A stretch of 64,000 nucleotides of DNA, from NCBI RefSeq assembly GCF_001899075.1, contig NZ_MKVA01000011.1, forward strand, positions 124,001 to 188,000, read 5' to 3'. Below the pieces are notes generated by a model. The model did no database searches and was not told the DNA's origin. It saw only the letters and a list, made by a program, of their open reading frames with translations. Position 1 is the first letter of the stretch. Every line of letters starts with the position of its first letter. The position numbers and the translations under genes are program-made. Source of the stretch: Devosia sp. 67-54. GTDB taxonomy: Bacteria > Pseudomonadota > Alphaproteobacteria > Rhizobiales > Devosiaceae. Of this stretch, positions 45,633-55,520 are shown piece after piece.

Positions 45633-48426
45633 ACTTCGCCCCAAAAAGGCGCAGTTCCACCTGAAAACCGCCGACGCCATCCTCGCCGACATCCTGGCGG
45701 CGCTGGGCCAGGAGTCGCCGAAGTCGGCGGCCGCCCGCGCCGTCGTCCTCGCCACCATGCGCCGCACCCTGGCCGATGCGCGCCAGTCGGCCATCGCCGA
45801 GCTCGAGGCGACGGGCAAGGGCACCCGCTGCGCCCAGAATTTGAGCGCGGCGGAAGACGAGATCATCCGCGCCATCCATCTGTTCGCCATCCGCCACGTC
45901 TATCCGGTCGACAACCCGTCCGGCGCCGAGGCGATTTCCATCGCCGCCGTCGGCGGCTACGGACGCGGCACGCTGGCGCCGGGCTCCGACATCGATTTGC
46001 TGTTCATCCTGCCCTACAAGCAGACGCCCTGGGGCGAGCAGGTCACCGAATACATCCTCTATATGCTGTGGGATCTGGGCCAGAAGGTCGGCCACGCCGT
46101 GCGCTCGGTCGACGATTGCATCCGCATGGCGCGCGCCGACATGACGGTGCGCACCGCCACCCTCGAGGCGCGCTACCTCACCGGCGAAAAAACCCTGTTC
46201 GATGCGCTGGTGAAGCGCTTCGAGACCGAGATCATGCCCAGGACCGGCCCCGAATTCATCGCCGCCAAGATGGCCGAGCGCGAGGAGCGGCACCGCCAGA
46301 TGGGCAACACCCGCTACGTGGTCGAGCCCAACATCAAGGACGGCAAGGGCGGGCTGCGCGACTTGCACACCCTGTTCTGGATCGGCAAATACGTCTACCG
46401 CGTCAAGACCGCCGCCGAGCTGGTCGACAAGGGCGTGTTCCAGGCCGACGAATACCGGCTGTTCCAGCGCGCGGAAAACTTCCTCTGGGCCATCCGCTGC
46501 AACCTGCACGTTCTCACCGGACGCGCTGATGAAAAACTGACCTTCGAGCTGCAGCCCGAGCTCGCCGCCCGCCTCAATTTCGCCGACCGGCCGGGCATGC
46601 TCGGGGTCGAGCGCATGATGAAGCGCTACTTCCTCGTCGCCAAGGACGTGGGCGACCTCACCCGCATCTTCTGCACCAGCCTCGAATTCGACCACGCCAA
46701 GCCGCTCGACATGTTCGGCCGCGTCACCGGCATCTTCCGGCGCGGCCGGGTGGCGATCAAGGGCGAGCCCGATTTCGTCATCGATTCCGGCCGCCTCAAC
46801 ACCGCGCGCCCGGAGACCTTCGAGGCCGATCCGCTGGCGATCATCAGGAGCTTCCTCGTCGCCGGCCGCAACGACCTGCTGTTCCATCCCGACGCCATCA
46901 AGCAGATCCGCCGCTCGCTGCACCTGGTCGATCGCGCCGTGCAGAACGACCCCCGGGCCAATGCCTGGTTCCTCGAAATCCTCACCAGCCCGCGCACCGT
47001 CGAGCGCATCCTGCGGCAGATGAACGAGAGCGGCGTGCTCGGCAAATTCGTGCCCGAGTTCGGCAAGATCGTCGCGCTCATGCAGTTCAACATGTACCAC
47101 CACTACACGGTGGACGAGCATCTGATCCGCGCCGTCGGCGTCATGGCCGAGATCGCCAATGGCGGGCTGCGCAACGAGCTGCCGCTGACCCATGAGCTGC
47201 TGCCCTCGCTCAACGACACGCGGCTGCTGTTCGTCGCCCTGTTCCTGCACGACATCGCCAAGGGCCGTCCGGAAGATCATTCCATTGCCGGCGCCCGTAT
47301 CGCCCGCAAATTCTGCCCGCGCCTCGGCCTCGATGCCGCCGAGACCGACACCGTCGCCTGGCTGGTCGAACATCATCTGGAAATGAGCGAAGTGGCGCAG
47401 GCCCGCGATCTGCAGGATCCGGCGACGGCCCGCTCGTTTGCAGAAGTGGTGCAGTCGCCGCAGCGGCTTGCCCTGCTGATGATTCTCACCGCCTGCGACA
47501 TCCGCGCGGTCGGCCCCGGCGTCTGGACCGGCTGGAAGGGCTCGCTGCTGCGCACCCTCTATTACGCCACCGAGCCGCTGCTGTCGGGCGGCCATTCCCG
47601 CGTCACCCAGTCCGACCGCATCGCCGCCGCCAAGGCCGACCTGGAGAAGGCTCTGGGCGCCTGGCCGCGCGCCGAGCTCGACGCCTACATGGCGCGCCAC
47701 TACAACCATTACTGGCTGCGCGCCGAGCTCGAGCTTCAGGTCGAGCACGCCAAGATGATCCGCGCCGCCGACCAGGCGCACCAGCCCTTCGCTGGCTCCA
47801 TCCGGGTGCGCGCCTTCGAGGGCATCACTGAAGTCTCGTTCTATACCCCCGACCATCCGCGGCTGCTGTCGCTGATCGCCGGCGCCTGCACCATGTGCGA
47901 GGCCTCGATCATCGGCGCCCAGATCTTTTCGACCCGCGACGGCCAGGCGCTCGACACCTTCCGGCTCAGGCGCGCCTTCACCTCCGACGAGGACGAGAAG
48001 GTCCGCGCCAACCGCATCATCGAGACGGTCAAGCAATTGCTGCAGGGCAAGCGCCAGGTGCTGATCGACCTCGGCAAGGACAGCCGCCACAACCGCCGCC
48101 TGAAGCCCTTCACCCTGCCGGCCTCGGTCGAAGTGTCCAACACGCTTTCCGACAAATTCACCGTCATCGAGGTCTCGGGCCTCGACCGCACGGGCCTCTT
48201 GCACCAGCTCACCCGCGCCATCTCCGACCTCAACCTCACCATCGGCTCGGCCCATATCGGCACTTATGGCGAAAAGGCGGTCGACGTCTTCTACGTCACC
48301 GACCTCACCGGCCATAAGATCGAAAGCAAGCCGCGCCAGAAATCCATCCGCGACGCGCTGCTGAAAGTGTTCGAGCCGCTCAGGCCGCAGGGCGAGGCGC
48401 CGGCCGCGAAAGTGGTCAATGGCTGA
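45613..48426 (+). CDS. glnD: Bifunctional [PII] uridylyltransferase / uridylyl-removing enzyme GlnD
   Basis: GlnD is the nitrogen sensor that uridylylates PII proteins when glutamine is low and removes UMP when it is high. The 937-residue protein has the nucleotidyltransferase motif [18 protein letters not shown] (114-131), the HD hydrolase domain with FLHDIAKG near residue 545, and two C-terminal ACT domains (about 735-810 and 848-920, the second starting [13 protein letters not shown]) that bind glutamine. Length is normal for the order. It overlaps mutS by 20 bases; a repeat element separates it from murJ. Confidence 0.97.
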   Translation: MPVAEAELRPKKAQFHLKTADAILADILAALGQESPKSAAARAVVLATMRRTLADARQSAIAELEATGKGTRCAQNLSAAEDEIIRAIHLFAIRHVYPVDNPSGAEAISIAAVGGYGRGTLAPGSDIDLLFILPYKQTPWGEQVTEYILYMLWDLGQKVGHAVRSVDDCIRMARADMTVRTATLEARYLTGEKTLFDALVKRFETEIMPRTGPEFIAAKMAEREERHRQMGNTRYVVEPNIKDGKGGLRDLHTLFWIGKYVYRVKTAAELVDKGVFQADEYRLFQRAENFLWAIRCNLHVLTGRADEKLTFELQPELAARLNFADRPGMLGVERMMKRYFLVAKDVGDLTRIFCTSLEFDHAKPLDMFGRVTGIFRRGRVAIKGEPDFVIDSGRLNTARPETFEADPLAIIRSFLVAGRNDLLFHPDAIKQIRRSLHLVDRAVQNDPRANAWFLEILTSPRTVERILRQMNESGVLGKFVPEFGKIVALMQFNMYHHYTVDEHLIRAVGVMAEIANGGLRNELPLTHELLPSLNDTRLLFVALFLHDIAKGRPEDHSIAGARIARKFCPRLGLDAAETDTVAWLVEHHLEMSEVAQARDLQDPATARSFAEVVQSPQRLALLMILTACDIRAVGPGVWTGWKGSLLRTLYYATEPLLSGGHSRVTQSDRIAAAKADLEKALGAWPRAELDAYMARHYNHYWLRAELELQVEHAKMIRAADQAHQPFAGSIRVRAFEGITEVSFYTPDHPRLLSLIAGACTMCEASIIGAQIFSTRDGQALDTFRLRRAFTSDEDEKVRANRIIETVKQLLQGKRQVLIDLGKDSRHNRRLKPFTLPASVEVSNTLSDKFTVIEVSGLDRTGLLHQLTRAISDLNLTIGSAHIGTYGEKAVDVFYVTDLTGHKIESKPRQKSIRDALLKVFEPLRPQGEAPAAKVVNG

Positions 48427-48456
48427 GGCTGCCGCAACCACGATGGTCCCGATAGT

Positions 48457-48611
48457 CCACGGCGTCACCCTCGCGAAAGCGGGGACCTCCGTTTACGGGA
48501 TCGGCAACGACGCGCGGCGCGGCAGAGCCGGGCGAGGCCCGGTCCGGTCCACGAGGCTCATCCTGGGGCCGGCAAACCGAGGTTCCCGCTTTCGTGGGAA
48601 TGACCCGGTGG
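48457..48611. repeat. Long inverted-repeat element, TCATTCCCGC family, copy 3
   Basis: Arms of about 38 bases (48457-48494 and 48574-48611) are imperfect complements, and the 79-base centre shares GCAGAGCCGGGCGA(C/G)GCCCGG and neighbouring bases with the copy at 33064. Total length, about 150 bases, is also the same. It lies between glnD and murJ. Confidence 0.75.
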
Positions 48612-48642
48612 GAACTTTGCGCCTGTCGGGACGCGGTTCCTC

Positions 48643-50199
48643 ATGAGCAACCTCCACCGCAATTTCCTCAATGTCGGTCTGATGACCACCGGCAGCCGCA
48701 TCCTCGGCTTCGTGCGCGATGCGCTGGTCGCGGCGGTGTTGGGCACCGGGCCGGCGGCCGATGCCTATCTCGCCGCCTTCCGCTTCCCCAATTTGTTCCG
48801 CCGGCTGTTCGCCGAGGGCGCCTTCAACACCGCCTTCATCCCGCTGTTCGCCAGGCATCTCGAGCACGACGGCATGGAGCCGGCCCGCCTCTGGGCGGCC
48901 CGCATCATGAGCTGGCTGGTGGTGGTGGTGACGGGCGTCACCATCGCCGTCGAAATCTTCATGCCGTGGATCCTGCCGCTCTTCGTCCCCGGCTTTCTGG
49001 GCGACCAGAGCAAATACGATCTCACGGTGCTGCTGACGCGCATCTGCTTCCCCTACCTCATGTGCATGTCGCTGATGGCGGCCTATGCCGCCATCCTCAA
49101 CGGCCTCAACCGCTTCACCGCCTCGAGCTTCGCCCCGATCCTCTTGAACATCGTCATGATCGTGTTCATGGCGCCGCTGGTGCTGTGGCCCAACACCGAC
49201 GTGCAGACGGCCATCTGGATCGCCGTCGGCACCATCGCCGGCGGCATCGCGCAATTGCTGATGGTCTATGCCGCCATCCGCCGCGCCGGCTTCGTGCCGA
49301 AGCTGCACTGGCCGCGCCTCGACCCCGAGGTGCAGCGCTTCTGGATCCTCGCCATCCCGGCGGTGATCGCCGGCGGCATCACCCAGGTCAACATCTTCGT
49401 CGGCACCATCATCGCTTCGTCGGCGCCGAGCGCCATCGCCTACCTCTATTACGCCGACCGGCTCTACCAATTGCCGCTCGGCATCATCGGCATCGCCATC
49501 GGCACCGTGCTGCTGCCCGAGCTCAGCCGGCACCTCAAGGGCGGCCGCGACAAGGAAGCCGACGCCAGCCAGAACCAGGCGCTGCTGATCTCGATGCTGC
49601 TGTCGATGCCCGCCGCGGCGGCGCTGATCGCCCTGGCGCAGCCGATCGTCGCCGTGCTGTTCCAGCGCGGCGCCTTCTCGGCCGCCGACACCTACGAGAC
49701 GGCGCAAACCATGATCTGGTTCTCGGCCGGCCTGCCCGCCTATGTGCTGATCCGCGTGCTGCAGCCGGGCTTTTTCGCCCGCGAGGACACCCGCACCCCC
49801 ACCGTCTTTGCCGGCATCTCGGTGGTGGTCAACATCGCGCTGTCGCTGCTGCTGTTCCCTATCCTCAAGCATGTCGGCATCGCCGTGGCGACGTCGGTCG
49901 CCGCCTGGGCCAATGCGGTGCTGCTCGCCATCTGGCTCGGCCGCCGCGGCCATTTCCGCCTGCCCGCCGAAGACTGGCGCCGCCACGCACTGATCATCGC
50001 CGCCGCACTGGCCATGGCGCTCGTGCTGTGGGGCCTGTCGCTGCCGCTCGCGCCGTACCTAACGCCCAGGGCGCCGCTGCTGGTGCAATTGGTGGCGCTC
50101 GGCGCCCTGTGCGTTTTCGGCGCCGCCCTCTATTTCGCGCTGATACATGCAAGCGGCGCCCAACCCTTCGGCCAGTTGCTGCGCCGGCTGAAGCGATAG
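48643..50199 (+). CDS. murJ: Lipid II flippase MurJ
   Basis: MurJ moves lipid II across the inner membrane for peptidoglycan synthesis. The 518-residue protein has about 14 hydrophobic segments and the MviN/MurJ pattern: TTGSRILGFVRDALVAAVLG at the start with the conserved Arg, RLFAEGAFNTAFIP, and GIAIGTVLLPELSRH. ATG 48643 gives the standard N terminus. It follows glnD after a repeat element and converges on a glycosyltransferase gene 16 bases after its stop. Confidence 0.95.
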   Translation: MSNLHRNFLNVGLMTTGSRILGFVRDALVAAVLGTGPAADAYLAAFRFPNLFRRLFAEGAFNTAFIPLFARHLEHDGMEPARLWAARIMSWLVVVVTGVTIAVEIFMPWILPLFVPGFLGDQSKYDLTVLLTRICFPYLMCMSLMAAYAAILNGLNRFTASSFAPILLNIVMIVFMAPLVLWPNTDVQTAIWIAVGTIAGGIAQLLMVYAAIRRAGFVPKLHWPRLDPEVQRFWILAIPAVIAGGITQVNIFVGTIIASSAPSAIAYLYYADRLYQLPLGIIGIAIGTVLLPELSRHLKGGRDKEADASQNQALLISMLLSMPAAAALIALAQPIVAVLFQRGAFSAADTYETAQTMIWFSAGLPAYVLIRVLQPGFFAREDTRTPTVFAGISVVVNIALSLLLFPILKHVGIAVATSVAAWANAVLLAIWLGRRGHFRLPAEDWRRHALIIAAALAMALVLWGLSLPLAPYLTPRAPLLVQLVALGALCVFGAALYFALIHASGAQPFGQLLRRLKR

Positions 50200-50215
50200 C
50201 GCGGCGCGCCGCCGC

Positions 50216-51388
50216 CTAGTGGCTCTGCTGCTGCGCCGCCGTATGCCGGCCGGGGCTCCTCGACAGCCAGCGCCGCGCCATGGCTCTCGCCTTGCGCATC
50301 GGCGCGGTGATCCGCCACGACATCGAGTTCCGATACGACTGCATCATCGCCTCGAGCTGCGCGATGTGGATGGCCATGTCGCGATACACCATGCCCTCGC
50401 CGCGCCGTGGCGCGAGCTGCGTCTCGTTGCGGTTCCACCCCGCCAGCACCTCCTCATAGACGTTGAGGAAGTGGAGGCTGCGCGCCGACAGGCTGTAGCC
50501 GGCCCGGATTCGCCGCGACAGCGCATCGCGGTCCAGCCGGCTGCTGCGTTCGATTTCCGCCCGCAGATGCTCGGCGGTCAGCGCCAGGCGTCGGGCCCGC
50601 CCGGTGAAATTGTGGTACGCCAGCTCGTCGACGACCTCGGCCGACAACAGGCCGTCCGACACGTGCTGGTCGGCGACGATGCACGGCACGCCGACCGCGC
50701 CGGCCAGCAGCACCGTCCGCCCGATGCTCATCACCAGGTCGAACTCCGCCAAATACGCGCCGGTGATCTCGCGCGGCACGGCGCCGGCACCGGCGCGCTC
50801 CCAGCTCACCAGCCCTTCCGCCGCCAGTGTGTCGAGCGCGGCATCGCGTTCGGGCGCGTGGTGGCTGGAGACCACCAGCAGCCGATGGCAGGCATTGCTG
50901 GCGGGAGCCATTCGCGCGGCGAGCCGCAATTCGCGGTCGTCGAACCAGTTGCGCACCACCTCGACCTCGAGGTCCGGCGCTCGCGCCCGGATGACGTCGC
51001 GGTCCCGCTCGGAGACGGCAAGCACCCGGCTCGCCTCCGCGAGGTTGACCGGCAATTGCTCGAGGTCGGGGACCAGCCCCAAAATGCCGTGCACGCGCGG
51101 CACGCCGGGGAACAGGTCGCCCAGTAGGTGAAAGGTGGTGACGTGGTGCGAGTGGATGATGTCGGGCGCCCACCGCATCAGCTCTTCGAGCTGCTGCGGA
51201 CCATAGACCGGCAGCCCGGTTCTGGTGCTGAACGCCTCGGCCAGCGCTCCGGGAAACAGCGCGAAGACGGCAACGTCGACACCGCGCCTGGCGAGCGATT
51301 CGGCCAACTCGCAGACATAGAGTTCGGAGCCGGCCCGCTCGCTTAGTTGATTGTTTGCAAGCAGGACTTTGGGCACGAGGCAATGCAT
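50216..51388 (-). CDS. GT4-like glycosyltransferase (orphan)
   Basis: A 390-residue protein with a GT-B fold. It begins [19 protein letters not shown], a nucleotide-sugar transferase-like Rossmann start with the Gly-Ser-Glu loop, has [15 protein letters not shown] in the N-terminal domain and a second Rossmann half around residues 165-260 ([17 protein letters not shown]). The C-terminal end [20 protein letters not shown] is the SWRxTxPxR tail found on many cell-surface polysaccharide transferases. The acceptor is unknown and no other polysaccharide genes adjoin. It separates murJ from trpS and may have been inserted there. Confidence 0.8.
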   Translation of the reverse strand: MHCLVPKVLLANNQLSERAGSELYVCELAESLARRGVDVAVFALFPGALAEAFSTRTGLPVYGPQQLEELMRWAPDIIHSHHVTTFHLLGDLFPGVPRVHGILGLVPDLEQLPVNLAEASRVLAVSERDRDVIRARAPDLEVEVVRNWFDDRELRLAARMAPASNACHRLLVVSSHHAPERDAALDTLAAEGLVSWERAGAGAVPREITGAYLAEFDLVMSIGRTVLLAGAVGVPCIVADQHVSDGLLSAEVVDELAYHNFTGRARRLALTAEHLRAEIERSSRLDRDALSRRIRAGYSLSARSLHFLNVYEEVLAGWNRNETQLAPRRGEGMVYRDMAIHIAQLEAMMQSYRNSMSWRITAPMRKARAMARRWLSRSPGRHTAAQQQSH

Positions 51389-51542
51389 TCGTCAGACAAG
51401 AGGAGCAGGCGACGCTAGCCAGCTTTGTCCTGCCAGTGCAAGCCGCGGCGGCGCTGTCTCCCCCGCGACCGGCACCGGCACCGGCTTGCGCTCGCTGTCG
51501 CCGGGCGGTAAGGCCGCGGCGAACCAAGCATCCAGGCGAACC

Positions 51543-52577
51543 ATGCCCTTCACCCCGCGCGTCTTTTCCGGCATCCAGCCTTCGGGCGAGCTGCATCTCG
51601 GCAACTACCTCGGCGCCATCAAGCGCTTCGTGCCGTTGCAGCAGCAGTTTCCGTGCCTCTATTGCGTCGTCGACATGCACGCGATCACCGTCTGGCAGGA
51701 CCCCGATGCGCTGCGCAGGGCCACGCGGGAGGTGGCGGCGACCTATGTCGCGGCCGGCGTCGATCCCCAAAAGCACATCGTCTTCAACCAGTCGCGCGTC
51801 GTCCAGCACGCCGAGCTGGCGTGGATCTTCAACTGCGTCGCGCGCATGGGCTGGATGAGCCGCATGACGCAGTGGAAGGATAAGACCGCCGGCAAGAATG
51901 CCGAGGCGGAATCGCTGGGCCTGTTCGCCTATCCCTCGCTGATGGCCGCCGACATCCTGCTCTACAAGGCCACGCACGTGCCGGTGGGCGACGACCAGAA
52001 GCAGCATCTCGAGCTGACCCGCGACATCGCGCAGAAATTCAACAATGATTTCGGCCCCTCGATCCGCGAGCAGGGCCTCGACGACCCCTATTTCCCACTC
52101 ACCGAGCCGGTGATCACCGGGCCTGCGACCCGCGTCATGAGCCTGCGCGACGGCAAGAAGAAGATGAGCAAATCCGACGCCTCGGACCAGGCCCGCATCC
52201 TGCTGATGGACGATGCCGACACCATCGCCAAAAAGCTCAAGCGCGCCACCACCGACGCCGAGCCGCTGCCGTCGGAGGAAAAGGGCCTCGAGGGCCGGCC
52301 CGAGGCCGGCAACCTCGTCGGCATCTACGCCGCGCTGGCCGGCATCGACAAGGCCGAGGTGCTGCGCCGATTCGGCGGCCAGGGCTGGGGCGCGTTCAAG
52401 CCGGCGCTGGCCGACCTCGCGGTGGCCGAGCTCGCTCCCATCGCCGCCGAAACCCGCCGCATGCTGGCCGATCCGGCCTATGTCGACGGCTTCATGGCCG
52501 ATGGCGCCGAGCGCGCCGGCGTGCTGGCCGAGCAGACCATGAGCGAAGTTCGCCGCATCGTCGGCTTCATCCGCTAA
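51543..52577 (+). CDS. trpS: Tryptophanyl-tRNA synthetase
   Basis: A 344-residue class Ic synthetase charging tRNA-Trp. The HIGH-type motif appears as [13 protein letters not shown] (about 14-26) and the KMSKS loop as KKKMSKSDA near residue 207. DMHAITVW and the adenylate-binding [16 protein letters not shown] are present. ATG 51543 is used; the frame is open further upstream into the divergent gene's promoter region. Length is normal for alphaproteobacteria. Confidence 0.96.
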   Translation: MPFTPRVFSGIQPSGELHLGNYLGAIKRFVPLQQQFPCLYCVVDMHAITVWQDPDALRRATREVAATYVAAGVDPQKHIVFNQSRVVQHAELAWIFNCVARMGWMSRMTQWKDKTAGKNAEAESLGLFAYPSLMAADILLYKATHVPVGDDQKQHLELTRDIAQKFNNDFGPSIREQGLDDPYFPLTEPVITGPATRVMSLRDGKKKMSKSDASDQARILLMDDADTIAKKLKRATTDAEPLPSEEKGLEGRPEAGNLVGIYAALAGIDKAEVLRRFGGQGWGAFKPALADLAVAELAPIAAETRRMLADPAYVDGFMADGAERAGVLAEQTMSEVRRIVGFIR

Positions 52578-52667
52578 GGCTTTGTAGCAAAGACACTTTC
52601 CGGCGCGACTTGTCGAGCGCGCCGGGCGATGGGATGATGGCGTCCCTTAACCGGCGCGAGGCGGCGC

Positions 52668-53138
52668 GTGGCGGACAGCGGCTACAATCGGAAATTCCTC
52701 GTATTGATCGACGAGTCGCCCGAATGCGACCGCGCCGTCAGCTTTGCCGCGCACCGCGTCAAGCGCACCGGCGGCACGCTGGTGCTGCTGTCGGTGATCG
52801 ATACGCAGGACTTCACCCAGTTCATCGGCGTCGCCGACGCCATGCGCGCCGAGGCCCGGCACGAGGCCGAGCGCAATCTCGACGCCCGCATCGCCCGCTT
52901 GGCCGAGATCGGCCAGATCCGCATCGAAACCGTGATCCGCGAGGGCACCCCCGCCGACGCCATCGAGGCGCTGGTGACGGCCGACCCCGGCATCGCCATC
53001 CTGGTTTTGGCCGCCGGCATCAACGACAAGGGCCCCGGGCCGCTGATCCAGCATTTCGTCGGCCACAACCGCCTGCACATCCTCGTCACCATCGTCCCCC
53101 CGGCCATGACCGACGCCGAAATCGTCGCCGTGGCCTGA
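52668..53138 (+). CDS. Universal stress protein (UspA family)
   Basis: A 156-residue alpha/beta protein with the Usp start YNRKFLVLIDESPECDRAVSFA and a helix-strand repeat ending in HILVTIVPP. The ATP-binding Gly pattern (G-x2-G-x9-G-S) is degenerate, so it may not bind ATP. The start is GTG 52668, with GAGG-like sequence upstream. It follows trpS by 90 bases and precedes the NifU-like gene. The role is general stress tolerance by family only. Confidence 0.85.
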   Translation: MADSGYNRKFLVLIDESPECDRAVSFAAHRVKRTGGTLVLLSVIDTQDFTQFIGVADAMRAEARHEAERNLDARIARLAEIGQIRIETVIREGTPADAIEALVTADPGIAILVLAAGINDKGPGPLIQHFVGHNRLHILVTIVPPAMTDAEIVAVA

Positions 53139-53282
53139 AGGCGCGGCAGGGGCTTCCCGATTGCCCTGATGCTTGCTATTTCTGGGTCGCAGGCCTATTT
53201 TAGAACCGTTCCAAAACCGCTTGCGGTGGGTCGAGCCAGCGCTGTGCGATGGCGTGATCCAGAGCAGAAAGATCGAATCGCC

Positions 53283-53840
53283 ATGTTCATCCAGACCGAA
53301 GCCACGCCCAATCCGGCCACGCTGAAATTCCTGCCCGGCCGCGACGTGCTGGTGGGCGAGCCGCGCGACTTCCGCACCGCCGACGATGCGGCGATCTCGC
53401 CGCTGGCCTCGGGGCTGTTTTCGATCCCGGGCGTCACCGGCGTGTTCCTCGGCTCCGACTTCGTCTCGGTCAGCAAGGACGAGACCGAGTGGAATCATCT
53501 GAAGCCGGCGGTGCTCGGCGTCATCATGGAGCATTTCCTGTCCGGCAAGCCGGTGCTCGACGAGGGCGGGGCGCTCGCCCGCGAGGTCGAGGAATTCTTC
53601 GACGACGATGACACCGAGACCGTCGAGGTAATCAAGGAGCTGATCTCGACGCGCGTCCGCCCGGCCGTGGCCATGGATGGCGGCGACATCACCTTCAAAG
53701 GCTTCAAGGACGGCACGGTGTACCTGCACATGCAGGGCGCCTGCTCGGGCTGCCCCAGCTCCACCGCGACGCTGAAGTCCGGCATCGAAAACCTGCTGCG
53801 CCATTTCGTGCCCGGCGTCGAGGCCGTGCAGCAGGTCTGA
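53283..53840 (+). CDS. NifU-family Fe-S cluster scaffold (Nfu-type)
   Basis: The 185-residue protein has an N-terminal Nfu_N domain beginning MFIQTEATPNPATLKFLPG and a C-terminal NifU-like domain with the cluster-binding C-x2-C in GACSGCPSS (about residues 152-160). It accepts and passes [4Fe-4S] clusters to target proteins, for example MiaB downstream. ATG 53283 is chosen; the frame is open upstream to 53169. It opens a conserved string of genes reaching to metK. Confidence 0.92.
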   Translation: MFIQTEATPNPATLKFLPGRDVLVGEPRDFRTADDAAISPLASGLFSIPGVTGVFLGSDFVSVSKDETEWNHLKPAVLGVIMEHFLSGKPVLDEGGALAREVEEFFDDDDTETVEVIKELISTRVRPAVAMDGGDITFKGFKDGTVYLHMQGACSGCPSSTATLKSGIENLLRHFVPGVEAVQQV

Positions 53841-53850
53841 GCCGGCTTTG

Positions 53851-53912
53851 CCTCCCCTCGCCCCTCCGGGGAGAGGGTGGCCGCGAGGCGGCCGGGTGAG
53901 GGGCCGTCGCAC
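53851..53912. repeat. Intergenic palindromic repeat, C/G-run family, copy 4
   Basis: CCCCTCGCCCCTCCGGGGAGAGGG, then GGCCGC-GAG-GCGGCC, then GGGTGAGGGGCCGTCGCAC. Order and ends follow the copy at 42768 closely, so these two are the most similar pair of this family in the window. Confidence 0.7.
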
Positions 53913-53977
53913 CGTCTCTCGGTCCGCGGGCAGGGGCCGCGCTTGCCCCACGGCGTTGCCCGGCCTACATCAGCCGC

Positions 53978-54580
53978 ATGGGCATGCTCCTCGCCATCGA
54001 TACCGCCGCGCCGCGGCTGCAGCTTGCCCTGCTCGGCGCGGATGGCTCGCTTGAGACGCTGGTCGAGGACATGGCGACGGGGCAGGCCGAGCGGCTGTTC
54101 CCGGCGCTTGCCGAGCTGCTCGAGCGCGCGCACGCCGGCTACGCCGATCTGACCCGCATCGCCGTCACCACCGGCCCCGGCTCCTTCACCGGCCTCAGGA
54201 TCGGGCTCAGCGCGGCGCGAGGGCTGGGCCTGGCGCTGGATATCCCGGTGCTCGGCATTCCCTCGCTGCTGGCGCTGTCGCTGGCCGCCGCCGGCCCCGC
54301 CGCCGTGCTGCTCGATGCGCGGCGGAACGAGGCCTATGTGCAGAGCTTTGCCGGCCCCGGCCGCCCCCTCGATCCGCCGGCGCTGCTGCCGATGGACGCG
54401 GCGCGGGCACGCCTGCCGCACGGCGCCGAGCTGCACACCACGCCCTTCGTCGACATCGGCGCGCTGGCCCGCTTCGCCATGACCGCCGATCCGGCGCTCT
54501 ATCCGCCCGAGGCCAGCTACATCCGCGACGCCGACGCCAGGCCGCAGGAGAAATTCCGCGTCGCACGGGTGCCGGCATGA
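53978..54580 (+). CDS. tsaB: tRNA threonylcarbamoyladenosine biosynthesis protein TsaB
   Basis: TsaB is the non-catalytic partner of TsaD in making t6A37 on tRNAs that read ANN codons. The 200-residue ASKHA-fold protein begins GMLLAIDTAAPRLQLALL and has the signature TTGPGSFTGLRIGLSAARGL. The C-terminal half is shorter than in E. coli, as usual in this order. Its stop overlaps the rimI ATG (ATGA), and tsaB-rimI pairing is widely conserved. Confidence 0.93.
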   Translation: MGMLLAIDTAAPRLQLALLGADGSLETLVEDMATGQAERLFPALAELLERAHAGYADLTRIAVTTGPGSFTGLRIGLSAARGLGLALDIPVLGIPSLLALSLAAAGPAAVLLDARRNEAYVQSFAGPGRPLDPPALLPMDAARARLPHGAELHTTPFVDIGALARFAMTADPALYPPEASYIRDADARPQEKFRVARVPA

Positions 54581-55059
54581 TGCTGCGCAGCTGGATGGCG
54601 CCGATGGGGCTCCACATCGAGCCGGCGACGCCGCGCGACGCCGACGCGGTGGCAAAGCTGCATGCCGCGAGCTTCTATCGCGGCTGGCCGCGCCAGGACA
54701 TCGAGGCCTACATCATCGACCCCGACACGCCCACGCTGGTCGCCTGCGACGCCAAGCGTCGCGTCGTCGGCTTCGCCATGCTGCGCATCCTCGGCGACGA
54801 CGTCGAGCTGATGACCATCGCGGTCGAGCCCAAATACCGCGGCAAGGGCCTCGGCCGGGCGCTGATGCAGGCCTGCTTCGAGGATTTGCGCATGACGCCC
54901 GTCCGGCGCATGATCCTCGAAGTCGCCGCCGACAACCCGTCGGCGATCCGGCTCTACCAGAAGCTCGGCTTCACCAAGCTCTCCGAGCGCCAGGGCTATT
55001 ACGCCCGCCCCGACGGCCGGCCGGCCACCGCGCTGGTCATGGCCCGTAACCTGGAGTAG
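54577..55059 (+). CDS. rimI: Ribosomal protein S18-alanine N-acetyltransferase (RimI-type GNAT)
   Basis: A 160-residue GNAT acetyltransferase. The acetyl-CoA-binding motif V-x-P-x-x-R-G-x-G-x-G is seen as VEPKYRGKGLGRALMQ (about 84-99), and the ILEVAADNPSAIRLYQKLGF motif follows with the conserved Asn and Tyr. RimI acetylates the N terminus of S18, though relatives have wider targets. The start overlaps the tsaB stop. It is followed four bases later by the Fur-family gene. Confidence 0.9.
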   Translation: MMLRSWMAPMGLHIEPATPRDADAVAKLHAASFYRGWPRQDIEAYIIDPDTPTLVACDAKRRVVGFAMLRILGDDVELMTIAVEPKYRGKGLGRALMQACFEDLRMTPVRRMILEVAADNPSAIRLYQKLGFTKLSERQGYYARPDGRPATALVMARNLE

Positions 55060-55063
55060 CGCG

Positions 55064-55510
55064 TTGTCGATGCTGAAGCCCGGCCACAGCGAGACCCTCG
55101 AGGAGCAATGCGTCAAGCAGGGCATGCGCATGACCGAGCAGCGCCGCGTCATCGCCCAGGTCATCGAGGCGGCCATCGACCATCCCGACGTCGAGGAGCT
55201 GTATCGCCGCGCCGCCGCGCAGGATCCGCGCATTTCGCTGTCCACCGTCTACCGCACCCTCAATCTGTTCGAGGAAGCCGGCCTCGTCACCAAGCACGAT
55301 TTCAAGGATGGCCGCGCCCGCTTCGAGCCGATCCCCGACGAGCACCACGACCATCTGATCGATATCCGCTCCGGCAAGGTCATCGAATTCCGCAACGAGG
55401 AGATCGAGGCCATCCAGGAGGTGATCGCCAAGCGGCTCGGCTATCGCCTCGTCGACCACCGCCTCGAGCTCTACGCCGTGCCGCTCAAGTCCGACCCCGG
55501 CAAGCCCTGA
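55064..55510 (+). CDS. fur: Fur-family metal regulator (Fur/Mur type)
   Basis: The 148-residue protein has the winged-helix ISLSTVYRTLNLFEEAGLV and the metal-sensing PDEHHDHLIDI and HRLELYAVPL regions. It lacks the C-x2-C structural zinc pairs of E. coli Fur; only one Cys is present. Rhizobial Mur proteins, which sense manganese or haem-linked iron status, look the same and occur at the same place in the gene order, so a Mur role is more likely than classical Fur. TTG 55064 has GGAG seven bases upstream; ATG 55070 is the alternative, with poor spacing. Confidence 0.88.
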   Translation: MSMLKPGHSETLEEQCVKQGMRMTEQRRVIAQVIEAAIDHPDVEELYRRAAAQDPRISLSTVYRTLNLFEEAGLVTKHDFKDGRARFEPIPDEHHDHLIDIRSGKVIEFRNEEIEAIQEVIAKRLGYRLVDHRLELYAVPLKSDPGKP

Positions 55511-55520
55511 CCGTCACACC

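Noticed and set aside
45517-48468. A 983-codon open frame antisense to glnD
   Set aside because: It mirrors the codon periodicity of glnD in very G+C-rich DNA, and its translation is low-complexity Asp/Gly/Arg/His-rich sequence with no domain. The same applies to other long shadows such as 40858-42912 and 42918-44588.
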